Shown here: piece after piece, positions 7,881 to 15,238 of the stretch
Layout of the letters: every line of letters begins with the position of its first letter
Numbering within the stretch: position 1 is the stretch's first letter
Origin: CAG-177 sp964587915
GTDB lineage: Bacteria > Bacillota > Clostridia > Oscillospirales > Acutalibacteraceae
Direction of reading: 5' to 3'
Length of the DNA: 64,000 nucleotides
NCBI GenBank assembly: GCA_964587915.1
Contig: CAZPMK010000002.1
Span: 62,001-126,000 of the forward strand
The notes under the pieces: model-generated
Seen by the model: only the letters and a program-made list of their open reading frames with translations
Database searches by the model: none
What the model was told of the DNA's origin: nothing
Translations under genes and position numbers: made by a program

Positions 7881-9620
7881 TTAATCGGAATACTTATGGC
7901 GTTGGATTTTCGCCGTTGTTGTTTTGATAAATTCGGTACGGCGAATCTTAAAATCAACGATTTTCTTGTACGGCGGGAGCTTTTCATTTACGGATTTGAC
8001 AACATCCTTGAAGATTGTGTGAAGCTCGCTGTCCGTCAGTTCATCCTTAGTTTTACCGAATCTTTCTTTCAGTTCCTCAAAATCCGGGAAAATTCTTGCG
8101 GCAACGATGGTTTCACCCTTGCTGTTTTCGTCGGCAAGAACGAGGCATTCATTTACAAGGTCGTTTGAACCGAGATGATATTCAAGCTCCTCGGGATAAA
8201 TATTCTTTCCGTTGGAGGTAATGATTACATTCTTGCTTCTGCCGGAAATGTAATATCTGCCCTTCTTGTCAACATAGCCGAGGTCACCCGTGTGGAAGAA
8301 TCCGTCGGAATCAATGACATTTGCGGTCTCCTCGGGATTGTTGTAATATCCGAGCATTACCATGGGACCCTTCACGCAGATTTCTCCGATACCGGTTGCG
8401 GGGTCGGCATCAACAATTTTAGCTTCAACGCCGGGAAGCGGTACGCCGACGGATTCAGCACCGTGAAGTCTGTCATGATTTATTATGGCAAGGGGAGCAC
8501 ACTCGGTAAGTCCGTATCCGAAGATAATTTGGATTCCGAATGCGTCAAAATCCTTGAGAATTTGCGGATTTATCGGAGCGGCACCGCAGATAATAAGTCT
8601 CATTGAGCCGCCGAAGGTCTCTTGGATTTCACCAAAGAATTTCTTTTTGAGATCAAGACCTATGTAAGAACCTGCCTTGCAGAGAACCTTGCCTACTTTG
8701 AAAAGACGTTCTCCGTTCGGCTTTGCATGAATTGCCTTGATGATACGCTTGTGTACGGTTTCAAGAACAAGAGGAACGCTGACAAAAACTGAGGGGTTAA
8801 ACTCCTTCATGTTTTTGAGAACATATTTGAAGCCGTCGCAGAAAGTAACCTTTGCACCGCAGTAGGGAGCAAAGAAAAGTATAATCGTGCTTTCATAGGT
8901 GTGATGCAGAGGGAGCATTGAAATTCCGCAGTCCTCGGGAGAAATTTTAATAACGCCCATTGCTGCCATGACCTCGGAGCAGAAGTTGCGGTGGCAGAGC
9001 ATAACACCCTTTGAAGTGCCGGTAGTACCCGAAGTGAAGAGCAAAGAGCACATAGCCTCGGGGTCGATTTTTGCTTCGAGATATCTTCTGTCGCCGCCGT
9101 CAAGAAGAGCCTGTCCCTTTTTGACGAGCTTTTCAACGGAGGGAGCATCTTCGCTCGGTGCATTTCTCATATATACGATTTTGAGATCGCTTTTCATCTC
9201 GCCGATACGGCCTTCGAGCTTTTCTGCGAATTTGTCATCACAAATAAGCAGCTTAACATCGGCAACATTGAGGATGCTGTTGACATCGTCAAAGAGAAGC
9301 TCACGGTCAATGGGAACAACCACGCCGACTCCGCAAACGGTAGCCATGTATGAAAGGCACCACTCATAGCAGTTGGCACCGGCAACGGCGATTTTTTCGC
9401 CGGCAAGTCCCATATCAACAAGTGCGGTACCGAGGCAGTTGATTTGATTACGGTAGGACTTATAGGTGATTTCGTAAAGTCCGACCTTGTCGCTTTTTAT
9501 TTCAAAAGCGGGTCTGTCGCCGTAAAGCTCGGCACTTTGGTCAATAAGCTCACGCAGATCCCTGATAGACCTGACTGAGTAAAAAGGTTTAGTCAAAAAG
9601 TACACATCCTTATTCTGCAT
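7881..9620 (-). CDS. AMP-dependent acyl-CoA synthetase / long-chain fatty acid CoA ligase
   Basis: About 579 residues, adenylate-forming enzyme that activates a carboxylic acid to acyl-AMP and then acyl-CoA. Motifs are LLFTSGTTGTSKGVML (P-loop), IIFGYGLTECAPL, HTGDLGYVDKKGRYYISGR, and a C-terminal lysine-containing TTTAKIQRHKY. The start is uncertain. The longest frame begins at 9641, but a strong promoter -10 box (9632-9637) lies inside it, so the transcript probably begins near 9625 and the first usable ATG is at 9620, almost leaderless. A TTG at 9596 preceded by AAGGA is the other candidate. Downstream of a TetR gene and upstream of a hydrolase. Confidence 0.88.
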   Translation of the reverse strand: MQNKDVYFLTKPFYSVRSIRDLRELIDQSAELYGDRPAFEIKSDKVGLYEITYKSYRNQINCLGTALVDMGLAGEKIAVAGANCYEWCLSYMATVCGVGVVVPIDRELLFDDVNSILNVADVKLLICDDKFAEKLEGRIGEMKSDLKIVYMRNAPSEDAPSVEKLVKKGQALLDGGDRRYLEAKIDPEAMCSLLFTSGTTGTSKGVMLCHRNFCSEVMAAMGVIKISPEDCGISMLPLHHTYESTIILFFAPYCGAKVTFCDGFKYVLKNMKEFNPSVFVSVPLVLETVHKRIIKAIHAKPNGERLFKVGKVLCKAGSYIGLDLKKKFFGEIQETFGGSMRLIICGAAPINPQILKDFDAFGIQIIFGYGLTECAPLAIINHDRLHGAESVGVPLPGVEAKIVDADPATGIGEICVKGPMVMLGYYNNPEETANVIDSDGFFHTGDLGYVDKKGRYYISGRSKNVIITSNGKNIYPEELEYHLGSNDLVNECLVLADENSKGETIVAARIFPDFEELKERFGKTKDELTDSELHTIFKDVVKSVNEKLPPYKKIVDFKIRRTEFIKTTTAKIQRHKYSD

Positions 9621-9631
9621 AATACCCATAG

Positions 9632-9660
9632 AGTATAGCATATTTTAAATGGTTTTTCAA
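9632..9660 (-). promoter_or_regulatory. Promoter of acyl-CoA synthetase gene
   Basis: On the minus strand: TTGAAA (9655-9660), 17-base spacer ending in TGC, TATACT (9632-9637), with an extended -10 TG. It lies between the TetR gene and the synthetase, so the two are not purely cotranscribed. Confidence 0.75.
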
Positions 9661-9682
9661 TGAATAAAATATTAAGATTTGT

Positions 9683-10318
9683 CTAAATATTCGCAAGTCC
9701 CTCAACGAAATGTCGTGAAAAATGCTTTTCGATATTTGCCCCGCTCATGACGCAGTCTTGAATCAGTGCCGCCATGCGTTCAAAGGAATCACGGCAGTCA
9801 TTTTTCAACCATTCACCCACCAGAGCGAAAATACCGTTAAAATAGTATACCGCTTTGTAATGCCTGTCCTGCTCGGGAATGCCGAAGCGGTCGAAGATAG
9901 GGGAGATAATATCGTTGAAAACATTGGTATAAATGCTGTCGAGCTTGAAGAGCTTGGCATTTCTGAAAATCGTACCGAGCAGCTTTTGGTGCTCCGATAC
10001 CCAACCAAGATACGGAATGAGGTATTCGGGAGTTACAAGATACAGCTCATCAAGAGGACAGTCACGCAAGCGTGTTGTAAACAAACGATTTTCCGGAGCA
10101 AAGGCGGCATTGAACTGAGAAAGCAAACGCACGATGCTTTCCTCCAAAAGCTCGCCCAAGTTTTCATAATGCGAATAAAAGGTAGAACGGTTCACGCCCG
10201 CTTTTTCGCAAAGCTCCTTGACGGTGACGGTTTCAAAATCTCTTGCATTGAGCAATTCGAGAAGTGCATTATCCATTTTGACGGCTGTATTTGAAAATTT
10301 GCTTACGGATTTATTCAT
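9683..10318 (-). CDS. TetR/AcrR family transcriptional regulator
   Basis: 211 residues. The N-terminal helix-turn-helix is clear (NARDFETVTVKELCEKAGVNRSTFYSHYENLGELLEESI, residues ~24-63). The C-terminal ligand domain is variable and resembles the TetR_C_8 type common in Firmicutes. Such proteins repress nearby genes until an effector binds. It lies upstream of the acyl-CoA synthetase and divergent from the oadB-like gene, so either could be its target; a 20-bp palindrome sits on the oadB promoter. The ATG follows AAGGAG. Confidence 0.9.
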   Translation of the reverse strand: MNKSVSKFSNTAVKMDNALLELLNARDFETVTVKELCEKAGVNRSTFYSHYENLGELLEESIVRLLSQFNAAFAPENRLFTTRLRDCPLDELYLVTPEYLIPYLGWVSEHQKLLGTIFRNAKLFKLDSIYTNVFNDIISPIFDRFGIPEQDRHYKAVYYFNGIFALVGEWLKNDCRDSFERMAALIQDCVMSGANIEKHFSRHFVEGLANI

Positions 10319-10423
10319 ATGACGGGCTCCTTTTCAGAACGAATATACCCAATTATAATAATTATATTTCTTTCGACGCAAAAGTGCAACAACACAAATG
10401 CGGAAAAGTGTTGATTTATTAAG

Positions 10424-10451
10424 ATTATAACATATATTATGTATTTTGTAA
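10424..10451 (-). promoter_or_regulatory. Promoter of the TetR gene
   Basis: Minus strand: TTACAA (10446-10451), 16-base spacer, TATAAT (10424-10429). A CAACAC/GTGTTG inverted repeat lies just downstream (about 10388-10413) and could be an operator for autoregulation. The rest of the 350-base intergenic stretch is A/T-rich with no gene. Confidence 0.5.
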
Positions 10452-10542
10452 TGGAACACGGAAAAGAAATAAATGAAATTTTTATGAACGGATGACGACT
10501 TTTTGACACAAATAAACTTTTTTAAAAAGATGATACAATTAT

Positions 10543-10562
10543 TTTGTCAAATCATTGACAAA
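10543..10562. promoter_or_regulatory. 20-bp palindromic operator overlapping the oadB -35 box
   Basis: TTTGTCAA (10543-10550), ATCA, TTGACAAA (10555-10562): perfect 8-bp inverted repeats. The right half contains the -35 hexamer itself, so a bound dimer would block RNA polymerase. The layout TTGTnAA-N4-TTnACAA is close to the redox regulator Rex box (TTGTTAA-N4-TTAACAA), with one symmetric change. The neighbouring TetR protein is the other candidate binder. Confidence 0.6.
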
Positions 10563-10583
10563 TCAGTTGAAAAGTGATATAAT
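10555..10583 (+). promoter_or_regulatory. Sigma-A promoter of oadB-like gene
   Basis: Consensus TTGACA (10555-10560), 17-base spacer, consensus TATAAT (10578-10583), followed by a ~75-base leader to the AAAGGAGAGG ribosome site. Confidence 0.85.
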
Positions 10584-10668
10584 AATTCCGATTTCGGCTT
10601 TTGAACGGAGTACTTTTCAACAGTCTGTACGGCTGACCGAAAAACAGTGAAAAGGAGAGGTTTTGAAA

Positions 10669-11805
10669 ATGGATTTTCTGTCGTTTCTGTATCAAAATGT
10701 TGTTGATAATTTTGATTACAGAATGATAATCATGTGGGCAATAGGCGGTCTGCTTATTTATCTCGCAATCAAAAAGGATATGGAGCCTACGCTTCTGCTT
10801 CCCATCGGCTTCGGCGTTATTCTCGTCAATCTGCCGCTTTCGGGTGCTATCGACCAAATCGTAGGCGGAGCAACTCAAGAAGGTGCGTTGAGCGTGCTTT
10901 ACAGAGCGGGTATTGCAAACGAATTGTTCCCGCTGCTGCTGTTTATCGGCGTCGGTGCAATGATTGATTTCGGCCCGATACTCTCAAATCCCAAGCTCAT
11001 GATATTCGGTGCCGCCGCACAGTTCGGTATATTCTTTACCCTTTGCATGGCATCAATGTTCTTTGATATCAACGATGCCGCTTCAATATCAATTATCGGT
11101 GCGGCAGACGGTCCGACCTCGATAGTCATCGCAATGCTCCTCAATTCCAAATATCTCGGAGCTATCATGGTTGCGGCGTATTCGTATATGGCTCTTGTTC
11201 CCATCGTTCAGCCGCCCGTTATCAAGCTCCTTACAACAAAAAAGGAGCGTATGATAAGAATGCCTTACAAGCAGAAAACCGTTTCAAAGACAACGAGAAT
11301 ACTTTTCCCCATCATAATTACAATCATTGCGGGTCTTGTATCTCCCAACTCGGTCGCTCTTGTCGGCTTCCTCATGTTCGGTAATCTTATTCGTGAATGC
11401 GGCGTTCTCAATTCGCTTTCCGATACGGCACAGAAGGTTCTTGCAAATCTCATCACAATATTCCTCGGAATTACCATTGCAACGCAGATGAGGTATGATG
11501 CTTTCCTCAAGCCCGAAACTCTGCTTATACTCGGTCTCGGTCTTGTTGCTTTCATCTTCGATACCGCAGGCGGCGTGCTTTTTGCAAAGTTCCTCAACCT
11601 CTTCCTCAAGGAAAAGATAAATCCCATGATTGGTGCCGCAGGCATTTCTGCTTTCCCGATGTCGGGCAGAGTTGTCCACAAGATGGGTCTTGCCGAGGAT
11701 AACCAGAATTTCCTGCTCATGTATTCAATGGGCGTAAACGTTTCGGGACAGATAGCCTCCGTTATCGCAGGCGGTCTTATTCTCAATTTCTTTAGCCCCA
11801 ATTGA
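10669..11805 (+). CDS. Sodium ion-translocating decarboxylase subunit beta (OadB/GcdB/MmdB family)
   Basis: 378 residues, polytopic membrane protein. In biotin-dependent oxaloacetate, glutaconyl-CoA or methylmalonyl-CoA decarboxylases the beta subunit decarboxylates carboxybiotin and exports two Na+. Family motifs present are DFGPILSNPKLM, SIIGAADGPTSIV (Na+ site aspartate), TAGGVLFAKF and SMGVNVSGQIASVIAGG near the end. The ATG at 10669 is 8 bases after AAAGGAGAGG. No carboxyltransferase (alpha) or biotin carrier gene is nearby, so the acyl substrate is unknown; only a small OadG-like gene follows. It is transcribed from a strong, apparently regulated promoter. Confidence 0.92.
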   Translation: MDFLSFLYQNVVDNFDYRMIIMWAIGGLLIYLAIKKDMEPTLLLPIGFGVILVNLPLSGAIDQIVGGATQEGALSVLYRAGIANELFPLLLFIGVGAMIDFGPILSNPKLMIFGAAAQFGIFFTLCMASMFFDINDAASISIIGAADGPTSIVIAMLLNSKYLGAIMVAAYSYMALVPIVQPPVIKLLTTKKERMIRMPYKQKTVSKTTRILFPIIITIIAGLVSPNSVALVGFLMFGNLIRECGVLNSLSDTAQKVLANLITIFLGITIATQMRYDAFLKPETLLILGLGLVAFIFDTAGGVLFAKFLNLFLKEKINPMIGAAGISAFPMSGRVVHKMGLAEDNQNFLLMYSMGVNVSGQIASVIAGGLILNFFSPN

Positions 11806-12043
11806 CGCATCCGAACCCGTCTTAAACGGCGTGCTTTCGGTGCTTTGCGGCTTAAAGTCGCTCAAAAGGCACAAAGCCTTACTTCGCTCCTTTGCACCGT
11901 AAATCCCTTTCAGGTTGCAGAATTTATTTTGAGAGAAATAGAGTGAATGCAAGGCAAAAACGCAGCTAACCCTGTCGGATTAGCGAGTATTTTAACACAG
12001 CAGTCGCTTCATTTATCCAAAACAAATCGAGTTTGGATGCATC
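11804..12043. repeat. ~240-bp intergenic element with inverted-repeat ends
   Basis: The gap between oadB and its small partner is bounded by GACGCATCCGAACCC (11804-11818, overlapping the oadB stop) and GAGTTTGGATGCATC (12029-12043), which are inverted repeats (12 of 15, or 13 pairs with G-U). Inside are further hairpins (GCTAACC...GGATTAGC near 11964-11983). Bases 11804-11851 read on the minus strand match bases 45921-46015 in two blocks. It looks like a MITE-like or structured RNA repeat; it encodes no credible protein. Confidence 0.55.
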
Positions 12044-12075
12044 GGTTGTGGCTAGCTAATAGGAGGAAAATCGTC

Positions 12076-12225
12076 ATGAATTTTAATTTTAACCCCTCTG
12101 CATTTCTTGATTCGCTTCCGTATATGGGTAAGGGAATGCTCGGGATATTCATCGTTATCGGAATTATAATCGGCGTTACCACCTTGCTCAATGCAGTAAC
12201 TTCAAAAAAGGATAAAAAACAGTAA
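12076..12225 (+). CDS. OadG-related small transporter subunit, 49 aa
   Basis: Small gene with a strong AGGAGG ribosome site at 12061-12066. The product has a short amphipathic N-terminus (SAFLDSLPYMGKG), one hydrophobic helix (MLGIFIVIGIIIGVTTLLNA) and a lysine-rich tail (SKKDKKQ). The PYMGKGMLGIF pattern is that of the minimal gamma-type (OadG-related) subunits that accompany beta subunits of Na+-translocating decarboxylases and stabilise the complex. It lies 270 bases after the beta gene with no other promoter seen, so it is probably on the same transcript. The much longer open frame from 11947 lies in the repeat and has no ribosome site. Confidence 0.8.
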   Translation: MNFNFNPSAFLDSLPYMGKGMLGIFIVIGIIIGVTTLLNAVTSKKDKKQ

Positions 12226-12236
12226 TCTTAATATCA

Positions 12237-12275
12237 ATGCTCCTGCATACCGTCTTGGTGTGCGGGAGTTTTTGT
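12237..12275 (+). terminator. Terminator of the oadB transcript (twin copy 1)
   Basis: Hairpin with arms around GCTCCTGCATACC and TGGTGTGCGGGAG, then TTTTTG. The 30 bases at 12239-12268 are identical to 13467-13496. Confidence 0.85.
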
Positions 12276-12292
12276 ATTTTTTTAATCTTCCG

Positions 12293-12320
12293 TTGACATT
12301 CGATTTTGGTATGATATAAT
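12293..12320 (+). promoter_or_regulatory. Promoter of secreted Ig-like protein gene
   Basis: TTGACA (12293-12298), 16-base spacer, TATAAT (12315-12320) with a TG two bases upstream (extended -10). Confidence 0.8.
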
Positions 12321-12373
12321 AAAATAAAACGGCAGGATTTATCACTGCATACATAAAAAGGAGTTGTATTATT

Positions 12374-13450
12374 ATGAAGAAAATTGTCAGCATTTTACTT
12401 GCCTTAACGATGATATTCTCTCTTTCGACAATTTCATTTGCGGCAGAAAACGCCGTCGTTCTCGGCGAGAAAAACACCGTGACGGTATGCGACGAAGCCG
12501 TTACCTACTCTTTTGTTCCGAGTGAAAGCGGAGTTTACAAAATTGCGGTCGAGCTTAATTCCGACGAGGAAACAGCCGTAAGCACCTATGTTTCTTTGGG
12601 CGAAAATGCTTTGACTTCGGTTTATCTTTACAAAGAATCTCCGGCACTTGATGAATATTCAAAATTGCAGGGAAATGAATATTTCCCCGTTAAAGCCGGC
12701 TCCGAGGTAACAATTGAGGTTTACAAGCGTGAATTTTTGGCTGAAGACGGCGTGGAGGTGCAGGTATCGTTTACTGTTTCCCGTGCCGACGATATCCGTG
12801 AAATCGCAGTAGGCAACAGCTATGATATCACCGATGAGTACGAATATTTTTCATTTTGTCCGACAAACGATGCGATTGTCAACATTTGGTCGTATGATGA
12901 TGCCTATGCGTATGTTGATGACAGCGAAGGCGGCATTCAATCAAGCAAATACTATTATCAGGATATCGGACTTGATTTTTCGTTTAAGGTAAAGGCGGGA
13001 GAAATCTACACCGTAGTTGTTGGCGCCAATTATTTTTGGGACGATGAAAGCAAACCGATAACAATCCATGTTACCGATGGCTCGAAAATTGTTCCCGATT
13101 CCATTGAAATTGATGACATTCTTTTGATAAAGGGTGATTCGATTTGGGCTGATGTTTATGTTTTGCCGTTCGGCTCAAATTGTAATTATGAAACACTTAT
13201 TATCGAGCCTGCCGATACAAGCATAGTAAGCTGTGAATTTATCGAAGAATTTGATCAGATTTACATAACCGGATTGAAAGCCGGCAAAACAACCGTTAAG
13301 GTTACCGTTCCCGGTTATAATGCGAGTACGGAATTTGAGGTTGAGGTTCTCTCCGGCGTTTCGGCGTTCTTCAGAATTATCGCTCAAGCCTTTGCTCAAT
13401 TCTTTGCTTTGTTTAATGACTTTTTCATCGGACTTATAAATCGATTCTGA
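12374..13450 (+). CDS. Secreted protein with Ig-like (BIG2-type) domain, function unknown
   Basis: 358 residues. A Sec signal peptide (KKIVSILLALTMIFSLSTISFAA) is cleaved near residue 24. Two acidic beta-rich segments follow (about 25-225; TYSFVPSESGVYKIAVEL, EYFSFCPTNDAIVNIWSYDD), which resemble pre-peptidase-type or bacterial Ig sandwiches. A BIG2-like domain at about 235-325 contains PADTSIVSCEF and ITGLKAGKTTVKVTVPG. The protein ends in an aromatic-rich amphipathic tail (VSAFFRIIAQAFAQFFALF) that could bind membrane or wall. No sortase motif or catalytic signature is seen. It is a single-gene unit flanked by two copies of the same terminator hairpin. Confidence 0.8.
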   Translation: MKKIVSILLALTMIFSLSTISFAAENAVVLGEKNTVTVCDEAVTYSFVPSESGVYKIAVELNSDEETAVSTYVSLGENALTSVYLYKESPALDEYSKLQGNEYFPVKAGSEVTIEVYKREFLAEDGVEVQVSFTVSRADDIREIAVGNSYDITDEYEYFSFCPTNDAIVNIWSYDDAYAYVDDSEGGIQSSKYYYQDIGLDFSFKVKAGEIYTVVVGANYFWDDESKPITIHVTDGSKIVPDSIEIDDILLIKGDSIWADVYVLPFGSNCNYETLIIEPADTSIVSCEFIEEFDQIYITGLKAGKTTVKVTVPGYNASTEFEVEVLSGVSAFFRIIAQAFAQFFALFNDFFIGLINRF

Positions 13451-13463
13451 TATTTGATAAACA

Positions 13464-13503
13464 GAGGCTCCTGCATACCGTCTTGGTGTGCGGGAGCCTT
13501 TTG
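13464..13503 (+). terminator. Terminator of the secreted-protein gene (twin copy 2)
   Basis: Hairpin AGGCTCCTGCATACC/TGGTGTGCGGGAGCCT followed by TTT. Its core 13467-13496 is an exact copy of 12239-12268. Confidence 0.85.
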
Positions 13504-13504
13504 C

Positions 13505-13539
13505 AAAAAAACTGACCCCGACGGTTTAGGTCGGGGTCA
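13505..13539 (-). terminator. Terminator of the purine operon
   Basis: Nine-bp perfect stem TGACCCCGA (13513-13521) with TCGGGGTCA (13531-13539), followed on the minus strand by a run of seven T. It lies just behind the fhs stop codon. Confidence 0.9.
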
Positions 13540-13547
13540 TTGTCGTA

Positions 13548-15224
13548 TCAGAACAAACCGGTGATTTTGCCGTTGTCATCAACATCAATTTTTTCAGCGG
13601 CAGGACATTTCGGGAGACCGGGCATCGTAAGAATATCTCCGGTCATAACAACGATGAAGCCTGCACCTGCGGAAACCTTGACATTTTTTATGGTAACGGT
13701 GAAATCCTCGGGAGCACCGAGCTTTGTCGGGTCGTCGGAGAAGCTGTACTGCGTTTTCGCAATGCAAACGGGCATCTTGTCGAAGCCGAGAGCGGTAAGC
13801 TGTGCAATTTGCTTTTTGGCGTTGGGCGTTACCGTAATGCCGCTTCCGCCGTAAATCTTCTTGACGATTGCTTCAATTTTGTCCTCGATGCTTCCGTCAA
13901 GCTCATATGAGAAGGTGAAATTGCCTTTCTCCTCCTCACAAAGGCGAACGACCTCACGGGCAAGCTCCTCGCCGCCTTCACCGCCCTTTGCCCAGACATC
14001 GGACAAAACGGTGTTGACGCCAAGCTCGCGACATTTTTCGATGATGAATGCCGTTTCCTTATCGGTATCGGTTGGGAAGCGGTTTACCGCAACAACGCAG
14101 GGTAAGCCGTATACATTTTTAATGTTTGAAACATGGCGGAGAAGATTGGGAATGCCCTTTTCGAGAGCTTCAAGATTTTCTTCGCCGAGCTGTTTTTTAT
14201 CCATGCCGCCGTGCATTTTGAGAGCACGGATTGTAGCAACAACAACAACGGCATCGGGGGTAAGACCCGCCATGCGGCATTTGATATCAAGGAATTTTTC
14301 TGCACCGAGATCAGCACCGAAGCCGGCTTCCGTGATAGCATAATCACCCATTTTCAAAGCGAGCTTCGTTGCGGTGACGGAGTTACAGCCGTGTGCTATG
14401 TTGGCGAAAGGACCGCCGTGGACAAATGCGGGAGTTCCCTCGAGAGTCTGAACGAGATTCGGCTTTAATGCATCCTTGAGCAGAGCCGTCATTGCACCTA
14501 CCGCCTTGAGGTCGGCGGCGGTAACGGGCTTGTCGTCATAGGTGTAGCCGACGATTATTCTTCCCAGACGCTCCTTGAGATCGGAAATCGAGCTTGCAAG
14601 GCAGAAAACAGCCATGATTTCGCTTGCAACGGTTATATCAAAGCCATCCTCACGGGGAACGCCGTTTGCCTTTCCGCCCATGCCGTCAACGATGAAACGG
14701 AGCTGGCGGTCGTTCATGTCAACACAGCGTTTCCAAGTGATTTTGCGAACGTCAATACCAAGGGCGTTGCCCTGCTGAATGTGATTGTCAAGCATTGCGG
14801 CAAGAAGATTGTTAGCCGCACCGATTGCGTGAAAATCTCCCGTGAAATGCAGATTGATATCTTCCATGGGAACAACTTGAGCATATCCGCCGCCTGCTGC
14901 ACCGCCCTTTACGCCGAATACGGGACCGAGGGACGGCTCGCGAAGTGCAACGGTAACATCCTTGCCGATTCTTGAAAGACCGTCGGCAAGACCGATGGTG
15001 GTGGTGGTTTTGCCCTCTCCTGCGGGAGTGGGGGTTATCGCCGTAACAAGAACGAGCTTTCCGTCGCTGCGACTTGTGTCGTTCATGAGAGACAGGTCAA
15101 CCTTTGCCTTGTATTTTCCGTATTGCTCTATGTAGCGTTCGTCCAAATGTGCCTTTTTGGCAATTTCGGTTATCGGCTTCATTTCACATTGTTGAGCAAT
15201 TTCTATATCAGATAAATAAGCCAT
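13548..15224 (-). CDS. fhs: Formate-tetrahydrofolate ligase
   Basis: 558 residues, the normal length. It makes 10-formyl-THF from formate, THF and ATP. The P-loop region is TPTPAGEGKTTTTIGLADGL (residues ~65-84); other family stretches are EPSLGPVFGVKGGAAGGGYAQV, HFTGDFHAI and GFGADLGAEKF. It is the last gene of the pur operon, 14 bases after purL. This fits a role in feeding one-carbon units to PurN and the AICAR transformylase. The ribosome site is CGGAGGGG. Confidence 0.96.
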   Translation of the reverse strand: MAYLSDIEIAQQCEMKPITEIAKKAHLDERYIEQYGKYKAKVDLSLMNDTSRSDGKLVLVTAITPTPAGEGKTTTTIGLADGLSRIGKDVTVALREPSLGPVFGVKGGAAGGGYAQVVPMEDINLHFTGDFHAIGAANNLLAAMLDNHIQQGNALGIDVRKITWKRCVDMNDRQLRFIVDGMGGKANGVPREDGFDITVASEIMAVFCLASSISDLKERLGRIIVGYTYDDKPVTAADLKAVGAMTALLKDALKPNLVQTLEGTPAFVHGGPFANIAHGCNSVTATKLALKMGDYAITEAGFGADLGAEKFLDIKCRMAGLTPDAVVVVATIRALKMHGGMDKKQLGEENLEALEKGIPNLLRHVSNIKNVYGLPCVVAVNRFPTDTDKETAFIIEKCRELGVNTVLSDVWAKGGEGGEELAREVVRLCEEEKGNFTFSYELDGSIEDKIEAIVKKIYGGSGITVTPNAKKQIAQLTALGFDKMPVCIAKTQYSFSDDPTKLGAPEDFTVTIKNVKVSAGAGFIVVMTGDILTMPGLPKCPAAEKIDVDDNGKITGLF

Positions 15225-15238
15225 TTGAACCCCTCCGA

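Noticed and set aside
8807..9163. Minus-strand frame inside the acyl-CoA synthetase gene
   Set aside because: Overlaps the clear adenylating-enzyme frame on the same strand in another phase; no domain.
11947..12225. 92-codon version of the OadG-like gene
   Set aside because: The extra N-terminus lies in the intergenic repeat and has no ribosome site; AGGAGG marks the ATG at 12076.
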